Source: Hypomyces perniciosus (Eukaryota; Ascomycota; Sordariomycetes; Hypocreales; Hypocreaceae). Taken from it: a DNA stretch of 64,000 nt. Position 1 is the stretch's first letter, and each line of letters opens with the position of its first letter. The notes beneath the pieces were generated by a model. The model was not told the DNA's origin. It saw nothing but the letters and a program-made list of their open reading frames with translations, and ran no database searches. Made by a program: the position numbers and the translations under genes. The stretch is from positions 496,001 through 560,000 of the forward strand of contig SPDT01000003.1 in the NCBI GenBank assembly GCA_008477525.1. The letters are read 5' to 3'. Shown piece after piece: positions 35,241 through 45,534 of the stretch.

Positions 35241-38200
35241 AAATCGTTCCACCTTGAAGAGTTCAAGAGCCGGGCCACATTGCCGAGTGCCATTTCGGGC
35301 GGGCAAAGTGGATACGGGCACAGAATGGAAATAAAGTGTCATGAGTATCCTTCTATTCGCTCCGGATAGCAAATAGTTCCAGGCATGACATCTAAATACC
35401 GGCTCTACGGAATACTCCGTATATTCGATAGTATATGATAATAATTACATAGGAGCTGAGAGGGTGAGACAACGCTACTGGGTAGATAGTTCTGACGTGA
35501 GCTGATTCAGTCATCAGCTCGAACGTTGCCGTCAGACAAACCCGGATTTAGAGCCGCATGACATAACATAAGGTAAGAAGCGACTCCGCGCGAAGCGCCA
35601 AACGAGGAGGCTCACCTTGAACGTTGGAAACCCATCCAACGGTCAATGAACAAGCGAATGGATTACGAATAAATGTAGCTAGTACCTCCGCTAAATTCAA
35701 AGTCTAGTGTAAATTAATAGGTAGCATGCTTCATCAATTAGTCCTAGGCTCACTCTTCCAAAATCTCCTTGCAAGTATGTCGTGTGATACTCAAGCAAAG
35801 GGATGGGATAGGAGTGTCATAGGTGATAGATGATGTATTACACCTATCTGTCCTCTGTCGCACACAAGACTGTCGTAATGTCTGTGTGTCCAGAAAGGCA
35901 AAGTCCGTGTAGACCTGAGCATCCGGGCTTTGTCGGAGGACGAGACGCGAAGCTTATGCAGCAATATTCGAATCGGGAGAGGCGGCTAGTGAAAGGTTGC
36001 CATTTCCGTTAAGGATGGACTTCCATGTTCATGCAGATACTACAATCATTCATGTCTAGACCGGCATAGCCAGGAACTTTTGCAGCAGAGCACAAGGCGA
36101 CCTGTCGGCTTTCTGCCGAAGACACTTAGGCTTAGTGGTATCAGGAGAAATGCTGGCCCGTGAGCGACAATATGTTACTGTCCATATCTTCGATACAGTC
36201 ATGCCCTTCTAGGGATTTGGCAACATGGGCACTTCGTAGTCGGTCACAGATATGCTATCAAGATGCACGCAACTCTCGCCTCCTTGGTCGCCAATGAGAA
36301 TCTAGGGGAAATTCTGTCTATTGTGACGCTTCAACTTAAGGACTCTGTTTAAAAATTCAGAGCGACGCATCATTCTGAGACGACATGGGTGTGTTGGCAA
36401 CCAGACTGCTGCTCTATTGCACCTGTTAGGAGACCATGGCCGACTATAAAGCGAGGATTCTTCCAATTATTTAATCTCCCTGCTACTAACAGATTCAGTT
36501 GCTGTTTCAGTGAGCACACGGCCCAAATCTTGGGTTCATCATGGAGTTCTGTCGGGGGTGTAATCATGGCCTCGAGTGCCACATCCAGCATATATTCACG
36601 GAATACCGAAGATGCCGTGATTCTGATAGAGTGGCAAGATACCTAATACTACAAGGCAAGACAGGGAAACTGACTGAACTATAGGGACTTTAAGCAACAC
36701 ATGCACCCAAAGTTGCGTGGAATTCGTCAACTTAAAGTAACCCACCGGCAGTGTCTGGTATGTTAGATGGAACCACGTCCCGAACTATTCATGAAGACTT
36801 TCCAACTATTTAGGAGACTTTGTGAGAATTTGGGTCATGGCCTTCCACGTTTTATACAGCCTTGAAGTCGATCCAACCCGTTCACTTCTTCTAGTTTGTA
36901 TAATAGGGGCAGAACATGGTTAGCCAACACTCACTCATATCCACACCATGAGAGAATCTATCAGGGAACCAGAGCCACAAGGTCGCTTCCCTGCCCTCTT
37001 CGAACGGATCAAAATATTAACCGAAGGGTTTTCCACGCCAGATGGATAAATTCCAGGCAGGTTGATATGACACAATAACCGCAATTAGCCGAAACTGAAG
37101 AGACCCTTGTTGAATGGATGCAGTTGAAGATCGTTTAATATGTCTTTACAGTTGCGACTCTGCCAGTGAAGCTGTTTCCGGGAATTGTGCTCGGAAAGGG
37201 GATTGCCTTCTAGAAAATTAGGTGTGTAATATCCAGTTAGCCCCTTCACCAAAGTGTGACCCCTCGCTCCATGACAACATACTAGAGGGTTAGTTAGGAT
37301 ATCATTAAAATCGCTATCCGCCCAGGTCAAAGCGAAAGAGAGAAACAAGCGGAAATAACAGAGCGGATCCATGCTACTCATCAACAAAAGGCAACTACGA
37401 ATTCCCATCAGTCTTTATGCTTTGCCTTTTGGGCTCCACTAGCGACTTAGGGTAACTCTATAGGTCATGGAGAGTGTCGCAGATCACAGGTTGGTGAACA
37501 CATGAAGATTAGAATGGTATCGTCTTTGGGTTCACTGAAACGAAACGCAGGGCTCAGGTTGCTGCTACCTCTGTGCTGGCCAAATTCCACAATTAGCCAA
37601 GCCGAACGCATGCTGGTTGAAGAAGAATTGGAGACCAAAGCAGCAAAATAAGTAGGAAAGTGGTTGTAGCTCCTGGTGTATATCACTGTACAGACGAGAA
37701 GTCACAGTCCAAGATCCGACCAGATCCCGTTTGGTTGGGGTCCCCTCGACTCACTCGGAATGATGTGGATTTAGCAAAGAATCCAATGAGCATCTGAGTG
37801 TCTCTAGCACAGGACCAAATATCTGAGGTCGCTAAGGTATTGAACCTGACACTGTCTCATCTGCATGGGTTCCACGTCAACAGGATACTATCTACATGGA
37901 GAATTTGCGGACACTAGAAGGAGCTTTTCTTGTTCACACACCAGGTAATAGCCCTTGGCGAAGCGCTCTTTTGCGATTTTTCTAGGTATTTCTGGTGAAA
38001 TAGGTCAAGTCAACTGTTAAGAGTTTCCATCTGCGAATGGGAAGCGGCTTCGTTCCAGGGTAGCAGCCAGGTCTTGGATAGCACCACTGCAAGTCGCAAC
38101 GAGCGAAAAGCTCGGAGTGTTTATTTACTTATTTATTTGTTGATGCTAAGGCAGTAAGCATTGGTCCTTGCGGAGGATTTTAAAAAAAAAAAAAAGAAGA

Positions 38201-39627
38201 AGAAGAAGAAAGAAAAAGCTGTTGACACCACCGAACCAGCAAGGTTTCGGTGAAGGCTCGCGACAACTTCTCTGGTGTGGCCGAATCAATTCGCTTAGAC
38301 CACTAGGCAGCGGTTATGGTCAGGGGCTCCTTGCTTGCCTAAGACTCGTAAGTTACTTAAGCTTATTAATTGCCGGAGGGTCATCAAATAGATATGGCCA
38401 TTCAGTACGAAGTACGAAGTACAAGGTAGATAGATAGGCGATACGGAATTACTATGGAGGCCTATCGTCACGAGGAATAGTCGTGGGTGAGCAAGTACTA
38501 CTCGTATACTTCGTACTACCAACTCATATAAACTCGTCGGTTTTGGTGACGCAGCTCTACTTGTCTAGCAGGCAAGTTAAACCGTTGTTCGAGTACTTCG
38601 TAGGCACTATTACCAATGGCGGTGAAAGAGAAAGCGTCTTGAGGCTTCTGATGTGAATGTCATAACATACCTATTCGAGGCTCTCTCTTGCATCCATGTG
38701 TATCGAAGGCCTGAGGCCACAATACGAAGAAGTCTGGTTGGCGCTGGAGGTTTCGTGTTAAGCGCTGGGTATATTAATATATATACTAGGTACCTCGTAC
38801 TAGTAGTAGTAGTACTATTACAGAGTACTTCGCACTATTGATAATGCATCCTACTGCATGCGCTATCTTGCATCATCATGTGTGAGAGGCGGGACTGCAT
38901 AAGCGCTGTGCAAATGCTAAGACTACGAGTACTGCTTCATAGCGCTGCTAGTATTGTGCATTATGCGGCTTGAGGGTTTTATGCACTATTTTGAGTGAAG
39001 CTGCTAATTAACCAATAGTTTCCGTGCCACGGACTTCAGCATGCAACTCATTGAAATGCACCATGCTAATACGGAGTAGAATTTGATAATAATAGTATTA
39101 ATCCCAACTGTTGGAATGGTCATAACTCATACAATAGATAATACTCCGTACGAAGCACAAAATATTTCGCACATGTACGGAGTACGGAGTACGGAGTATG
39201 TACATACTCGTATAATGTGGAGCGCGCACTGCTGCCGCTCGATGTGGGAGATTGTGCACTGAAACAGGGACTCAGTGGATATGCATATGCATGTCCAATG
39301 CATATCAGCCGCTTGTGCAATCAGCACGGAAATGAGAAATGGAGGCGCTTCGCGGCTTTTTAGCCATGTAGTACGGAGAGTACCACACGATCCTTCGTTC
39401 CACCTTTCACGAGTCTCTTTCGTGAGTGACAGGTGATTGACGCTGAAGAATCGGGACAAGGGCATCGAAGCATACATATGGAGTACAAGTACGGAGTATC
39501 TAATAGTGTGAACAGTGTGCTCATGCATTCCGACAAGGACAGGCCTCATCAGTCTGGGCCCAGCGAGGCTTGGACACACATTGCTGACCTCAGCCGGTGA
39601 ACAGGGAATGAATCCTTTGGACAGACA

Positions 39628-39667
39628 ACAAATAACAATAACAATAACAATAACAATAACAATAACA
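39628..39667. repeat. (AATAAC)n microsatellite
   Basis: Six consecutive AATAAC units, immediately followed by three TACTCGTATG-like units (39675-39705). Confidence 0.9.
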
Positions 39668-40185
39668 GACACCTATGTACTCGTATGTACTCGTATGTAC
39701 GAGTCGCACAAGAATCGAGCAGAGGAGAGGAGCGAGGTTTTAATGAGCCTTTCTTGGCGACATGGGAGGCGATGCCGTGCGCTGCGCTACCAGGCGCAGA
39801 TGAAACACGGGAGGCGTTGGTCGTGGGGTATTACGGAGGAGTACGATGTGACGACGATCTGTGGCAATGCCGTTGACCGAGTCTTTCGAGGGCTCTGCCG
39901 CATGAGGAGACGAGTCTGAGAAATGGGGAGACACGTTGTCTGTCATTCTTACCCGTGTCGCTGTTTCAAGCGTCTCCCATGCCTACGGAGTATACATATG
40001 AGTACTCCGTACCAGACCTGCCATTACGGTAACATCATCCGAACTACTATACCTTAATGCTTAAATGTTCCGAAGACGACAATAGGTACTACTCCGTACT
40101 GCGCACTCTGCTTCGTACGAAGTGCCGGCATGGACAGAATGTGGCTGCTGATGTGCCCGGCGCTATTGCGTTACGAGGCAATCTT

Positions 40186-40187
40186 GA

Positions 40188-40222
<35 letters not shown>

Positions 40223-40223
40223 T
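40186..40223. repeat. (TAC)n microsatellite
   Basis: About eleven tandem TAC triplets, within a palindrome-rich stretch. Confidence 0.9.
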
Positions 40224-40560
40224 TGCCCAGGTAACGATCTCGGCATGTTATTATTACGAGTAGTACGAAGTACGAGGAGGAAGTAGTACAGAGTAGTGGG
40301 AGCAACAAATGTCACTCTGAATCCAAAAGAGACGGCGCATGATAATGAATGATGCTGCGACTGCTGATGTCTCGGCTGACTCACGAGAATCCCACCGGGC
40401 AATCTTACTCGCATGCTTCTCATATCAACTCAATCCATGTCAATAGAACCGCAGCAAGAAGCAGCAAGCTGACCTGACAGACAGACAGATAGATGGACCT
40501 TTTGACAATGGCTGGCATACGAGCAGTAATACTAGTACGGAGTAGTAGGAGTAACAATGC

Positions 40561-41283
40561 AAGAGAAGCGCTCTCCTGCCATGGCACAGCCGCGATTGGC
40601 CCCTTGACTGGTCTCTCTGGCTCAGCAGCTCCGTCATAGGGACCCCTGACTCCCTGACCCTGACCCTGACCCTGGCCCTGATGCGCATTGAGAGCCCGAG
40701 CTCCACACCTGTCCAGCTGCAGCTCACAGGGGCATCTTGCCGCCCTGTCCTGCGCTGGGCAGACCAGGGCCAGTCAGTGGCCAGTCAATGGCCAGTCAGT
40801 AGTAGCAAATGACCAGTCACAGCGCGATGTGCCGTCGGGAACATGCCGCCGTACCGAGTACTTGGAAGAGGTCACGCGCTGCCATACGTTCTCCCACACC
40901 ACCACGCCGTGGCGCCAAGTACCTGATACCTTGGACGCCCAACAGTCAGAGGCGCCGAGGCGGGGCCCTGATTGGACAGATGCGGCCATCAGAGTCACCC
41001 GCTGGCCACTGACCTGCGCCAGTCAGAGACTCGCAAAGCCACTGAGCGCTGTTATGCTCCAGGCCAGGCGCTCCAGACGATCCGCCGCCAGAGAAACGCG
41101 CGCCCTCATTGGCCAGAAGCAGAAGCCGCAAGCCCTGTTCACGATAACCCCCGACTGCTCTCCGCGTCCACTTCAGCACGCAGACTCAGCACAGACTCAG
41201 GGCCTAAAGCCAGCTCCAGCGCATCTCCTACAGCGTCCCCACCCGCCAGTTTTAGGCGGCCATCCACTGGACACGCACCAATG
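40561..41283. promoter_or_regulatory. GC-rich upstream block with CCAGTCA array
   Basis: The GC content rises sharply from about 40560. CCAGTCA occurs at 40770, 40781, 40792 and 40813 (spacings 11, 11 and 21 bases) and again at 41019. The reverse complement TGACTGG is at 40605. A run of CCCTGA-type units (tgaccctgaccctgaccc) lies at about 40652-40680. The block sits just upstream of the pyrimidine tract and ATG-free leader of the Q-rich gene, so a regulatory role is plausible. The factor is unknown. Confidence 0.5.
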
Positions 41284-42626
41284 CCGCCTCCTGTTTAGCG
41301 CGGGCCCTTTTTTTTTTTTCCTCTTGCGCTCTCGCCTCTCAGGGCTCTCCCTCTCCCACCCAACCGAAAAGTTCCCCAACTCCTCCAACGCCTCGTTTTT
41401 TTCTTTCCATCTTCTCTCCACACTCCTCCACCCTCCTCCTTTGTTCTCACCATCACCACACACCGCCCTTCCTCTCTCTTCCCTCTCTCTCTCTCTCTCT
41501 CTTCCTCTCTCTTTTCCGCTGGGTGCATTTTCTCCTCCCTCCCTTTGCTCTTCTCCGCTTCGAGCCTCGTTCGCGAGTTTGTTCAATCCATCGTCGTCTC
41601 ATCGTTGCGTTCATCGCTTCCCCCCCCTTCGGGAGATCCGAGATTTTACCAAGGAAAGAAAAAAATCAAAAAAAAAAGGACAGGGACAAGATCAAAAGAG
41701 ATTCAGTAGGGATTTTCTGGAAGGCGCATCTACCGGTGATATCGCCCATTAATCGACTGTAATTTATTATTCGGCTGCTCCTTGCTTTCGACCAACACCG
41801 CCTCGTACTACAGCTATACAGCCTTCTAATTTCGACCTGCGCATCGAAAACAACACACACACAACTTTGGAGATTGATAAATCTTGCAAAACATCCACGA
41901 AAGTCGGGAGCCCTGGAACGACAGACGGATCGCAAAGGGACGCCACTGGTTTTTTCTTCTCCGGTCAGCTAATTGTTTTGTTGGCAAATTTTTCGCGTCA
42001 CTTGAGATTCCTCGCCCCCGGTTGCTCGAAATCACGTCTCACGAGAAAGAAGAAGCGTGAGCCCACTCGCCCCCGACTTGCCGTCTCCCCTTCGAATCGT
42101 TTCGGCAGTCGAAGCCAAGTCAACAACACTCGAGTCCGACTCAGCAGCTGCACATTTGTCGATCAAGCTTCAACCACGCGTCGTTTCTCGCCACTTCCTG
42201 CCATCCGCTGCATTTGCATCGCCCGTCTTTTGACCCATCTCGCCTTTCATTTCTCGCCGCACAAAATACGCTTTGGTTTAATCTTCACTCTCCCCGGATC
42301 CATCGAGATTTGGAAAATTTCCTCTTCCTCTTCCTGTGCAAAATACTACGCTTTCTTGGATTTTGCGGCTTTTTGTTCATTTTGGCTGCTTTCGCGACCC
42401 GACATCTGTCCTGTTCCAAGCCACGTCCGAAACATCTCCGCCTGGCAGGAAGCAGTTCGTCTCGACTCGATTCAGACAATCGCACGCATATTTTACCGAC
42501 CCGATTCTACCAGTACATTTTAGTTTTCTAATTCCGCCCGGACGCCGAGAACTTGAATCACTCCTTCATTCAACTCGTCGTCTTCGAGCGCCGGCTTCTA
42601 CGCCTCATTACGCATTTTTCTGAGTG
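41284..42626 (+). promoter_or_regulatory. ATG-free 1,343-nt upstream region: core promoter and very long leader
   Basis: No ATG trinucleotide occurs on the plus strand between 41284 and 42626. The region opens with a long C/T-rich tract (about 41310-41560, including a (CT)n run at 41484-41503), typical of core promoters in filamentous fungi. It then continues as mixed sequence to the start codon at 42627. The transcript start is therefore likely near 41550-41650, giving a leader of about 1 kb free of upstream AUG codons. Confidence 0.65.
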
Positions 42627-44255
42627 ATGGACACTGGTGGTCTCGCTCAGATGACTTCCAACAACTTCGTTTCTCCCGGAGGCTTGGCCTCCCGACGGGG
42701 CGGCCAGAACATCAAGCCGCTCTCGTTTGATGCCATTAAGCAGGGCAACAACATCCAGGACGGCGGTATTCCTACCCCCCGGACCAGTCGCTCTCACCTG
42801 CTCGCGGGCCTGAGAACGGCCCCAAAATCTGCTACCGCTGCCTCTTTTGGTCCCATGTCGCCCATGACGGCCGAGGCTCCCGTGCAGCAATATGCTAGAA
42901 ATGGCATGACTGCAAACGCCTATGGCTATGGCCAGAACAACGTCTACAACCCGCCCAAGACGGCATATCCTCAATACGGCCAGCAGAACGCTTATCATGG
43001 TATGATGAGCCAGCAGTACACTGTTGACCAGGTGCTTGCTCCCCCTCAATTATCCATGGATGAGCAGCTGCAGGAACAAATGGATCCCAACCTATATGCC
43101 CAGCTCGTGGCGACCAACATGTACCTGGCACAGCAGCAGCAGCGGCTCCAGCAACAACTTAGGACCGTTCAGGCCGCTGCCCAGCAGTTCCAGCAACTCA
43201 ACATCAGCAGCCCTCAGCTCACCCAGCAGCAGATGGCCATCTACGAGCAACAGCAACAACTCGCTGCGCAAGCCGCTGCAGCGCAAGGCCAGCAGGTCTA
43301 CTACAGTCCGGTCACCGGACAGTACTATGTCGATACCTCGGCTACTGCTCAGATCAACTCGATATACACTGAGCAGCCCATGACTCCTGGCTTCAACAAC
43401 TATCAGCAACAGCAGCAGCACCAGCAGGGAACCCCTCGTGTTCAAGTGTCACCTCCTCCCGAGACACAGCAGGCTACATTCCGCAGCAACTCGCCCCCAA
43501 AGCGCTTTGATTCTCCTTCGGATGTTGCGCCTTTGCCCCCACCATCTGCCAACGCCTTCCGCCGGGGACATAAGAAGTCTTCATCTTTGGCTCCCGTTAA
43601 TAGCGCGCTGGCAGCAGCTACTCCCGGGGATTCTGCCAAGTCACCTGCTCCCAAGACAGCTTCCTTCCCTCTTACCCCTGCCACCGGAGGGTATGGCCCC
43701 GGTCAGGCCCGTGCCGGCGAACACCCAATCCGACAGCCCCGTGGCCCCCCTTCTATGGACGAGCTCAAGTCGAAGCCTACTGCCAAGTACGAGGGAAGCA
43801 AGAACTTCGCTACCCGAACTCGGCGATCTGCTGTGCACAATCTTGTCCGAGCTGGCCTGGAGCGTCGCAAGGGATCCGGTAGTTCAACTGGCAGCATGAG
43901 CCCTGTTTCTGAGACCGCCGAGGAATCGATCACGCCCATCACCGACAATGACTCTGACTCCGGACGTAGTGGTTCGGGCAGTCTGGCCGGCGAGATGGAG
44001 TGCCGCAGCTCGCGAACTTCTGCCACTGGCAGCTGGGGTGCTATCGGCTCGGACCGTCCCAGCTCACGACAAAAGGCCCGCAACAGCGTCGACAGCACAT
44101 CGTCGGGCTGCGAAAGCGACAGCAACTCGTTCGCTGACGTTTTTAAGAACGGTGCTCTGCGAGCATCCAAGGCACAGGAGGCTGCAGATGGACAGCGCAA
44201 GGCCCCAAGACTGGTTCTCACGAGCGTTGAGAAGCGCAAGACCTCAGTGGCTTAA
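42627..44255 (+). CDS. Glutamine-rich, largely disordered conserved fungal protein
   Basis: A single-exon protein of 542 residues. The N-terminus (about 1-60) has a compact motif, RGGQNIKPLSFDAIKQGNNI followed by PRTSRSHLLAGLRTAPKSA, which looks conserved. Residues 75-270 are rich in Gln/Tyr/Ala with several poly-Q runs (for example AQQQQRLQQQLR), a prion-like composition. The middle has proline-rich SPPK stretches, a C-terminal basic block (KNFATRTRRSAVHNLVRAGLERRKGSG) and then Ser/Thr-Pro sites and acidic serine clusters. No enzyme fold, signal peptide or membrane helix is visible. RNA or protein-scaffold binding would fit the composition but is not shown. The ATG at 42627 is the first for 1.3 kb. 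Confidence 0.75.
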   Translation: MDTGGLAQMTSNNFVSPGGLASRRGGQNIKPLSFDAIKQGNNIQDGGIPTPRTSRSHLLAGLRTAPKSATAASFGPMSPMTAEAPVQQYARNGMTANAYGYGQNNVYNPPKTAYPQYGQQNAYHGMMSQQYTVDQVLAPPQLSMDEQLQEQMDPNLYAQLVATNMYLAQQQQRLQQQLRTVQAAAQQFQQLNISSPQLTQQQMAIYEQQQQLAAQAAAAQGQQVYYSPVTGQYYVDTSATAQINSIYTEQPMTPGFNNYQQQQQHQQGTPRVQVSPPPETQQATFRSNSPPKRFDSPSDVAPLPPPSANAFRRGHKKSSSLAPVNSALAAATPGDSAKSPAPKTASFPLTPATGGYGPGQARAGEHPIRQPRGPPSMDELKSKPTAKYEGSKNFATRTRRSAVHNLVRAGLERRKGSGSSTGSMSPVSETAEESITPITDNDSDSGRSGSGSLAGEMECRSSRTSATGSWGAIGSDRPSSRQKARNSVDSTSSGCESDSNSFADVFKNGALRASKAQEAADGQRKAPRLVLTSVEKRKTSVA

Positions 44256-45534
44256 AGCCAGGGTTTATACCACTGACATTTTCTTTTCTTTTTTGTTCTT
44301 TTCCCTGTTTCCTTCTCATTTCTTACGACTTGACGCGCCCGGACTTTGTGACACGATTATTCGGACTTGCGGATTGCATTTGTTTTTCTTGAAACGGTCT
44401 TCATACCATTTGTTCTTTCTTCAGTCCCTCTCATATGAGGAGCGCGTACTGATGTGCGTGTGGCGGGACCATGACCATTTTCAAATTACCAAACTATTAT
44501 AATTCGATTCGCGACTGTCATTCACACGACTTGATTCACCACCGGATTGGAATGGGGTGTCCCCCCCTCGGATTATTATTTTCCTTTTTTGCAGTAGAGG
44601 ATGCCAAATGGCTTTCCTAAAGGATTGGTTTAAGGAGGATTTTATGCCACGAGAAAGATAACATAATTGAGAACAAGGATCCTATCTGCTGTCTGAAGAG
44701 TTAATCCAACCCTTCTCTTGTTGATAAGGGGAAGGAGTTGCAGGACTCTTGGAAGGCCTGGTTTAGTGGACTGGAGCATATTCCCTTGTCACTCATTCCT
44801 TGTATGTCATCTCGTTCCATCGACTTGAGTGCGTATGGATTTTTTTTTTCTTTCTCTGGGGTGTTGAAGGAATAGGACGGACGGACGGACGGGCATGTGC
44901 GGCATGTAGGTAGTGATAGTTTTAAGGACATTGGCACAATACAAATTGATGGCCATTGAGACAACCTCTTTATTACCCTCTTGTGCATCGTTGCTTGTGT
45001 TGCCTGTTCGTACTTTTGACCACCCTTTTTATGTGTCCTAAACAACCAACAACTGCTTTGTGGTATAATGCTTGCAAAAGTCCATGCTCATATATGCCAT
45101 GATGCCAGCTCAGGCGAATGCATAGTAATAAAATAAACGCCAAGGCTCACATCAAAACACAAAACATCCCGATGTCTTTTCCCTTGACTCATCACCAGAC
45201 TGTTAACCCAAAGCCAAAGCCAAAGCCAAAAGCAAAAGACAAGAACAAAAACACCAGAACAAAGAAGAGTTCCTTTTCCACCCCCAAAACGCACCTCCCT
45301 CGTGTGTAATGCAGCATCCCGGTTTCGTCCGTATATGTATATATATAAATGGATATATATACAAATGCCATACCAAAGCCTTATCTAGTACCTTGCTCCC
45401 CCCATCCCATCCCATCCCATCCCATCCCATCCCATTCTATCTAGCCCGTATCGTTGTCGCGTCGTCGTCCTTTTTCTCGTTTGTAATAGTATAGAATCGT
45501 ATCATAGCAATAATTGTTTTTGCTGATGTGTCAT
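44256..45534. other. 3' intergenic between convergent genes
   Basis: No gene is supported. T-rich stretches follow the Q-rich gene (44280-44310). Microsatellites are present: ACGG units at 44878-44893, CCAAAG units at 45210-45228, and a (CCCAT)n run at 45399-45434. Confidence 0.55.
45399..45434. repeat. (CCCAT)n minisatellite
   Basis: Seven tandem CCCAT units downstream of the septation kinase gene. Confidence 0.9.

Larger units (their letters stand above)
34045..40560. other. 6.5-kb gene-free interval rich in palindromes and microsatellites
   Basis: No gene is supported. Palindrome-family members occur near 34783, 35002-35018, 35178-35207, 35410, 38404-38425, 38490-38517, 38590, 38822, 39140, 39175-39202, 39367, 39480-39500, 39985-40010, 40085-40120, 40260-40275 and 40535. 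The segment 36050-38100 has few of these and a more coding-like composition. Short open frames there (for example 36370-36591 and 37085-37408 on the minus strand) could be shreds of a decayed gene, but I cannot assign them to any family. Confidence 0.5.

Noticed and set aside
39127..39672. A 181-codon open frame on the minus strand
   Set aside because: It translates microsatellites (ITIT-like repeats) and GTAC-palindromes and has no domain.
40652..40680. Telomere-like CCCTGA/CCCTAA-type units
   Set aside because: The units are tgaccc, not the fungal telomere repeat, and the run is short and internal. Two TTAGGG-like words at about 8516 and a short CCCTAA pair at about 56773 are also too short to be telomeric.
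40688..41752. A 354-codon open frame on the plus strand upstream of the Q-rich gene
   Set aside because: It lies in the GC-rich upstream block and the C/T tract. Its translation is low-complexity (Ser/Leu/Pro runs) with no family motif, and it overlaps the likely promoter.
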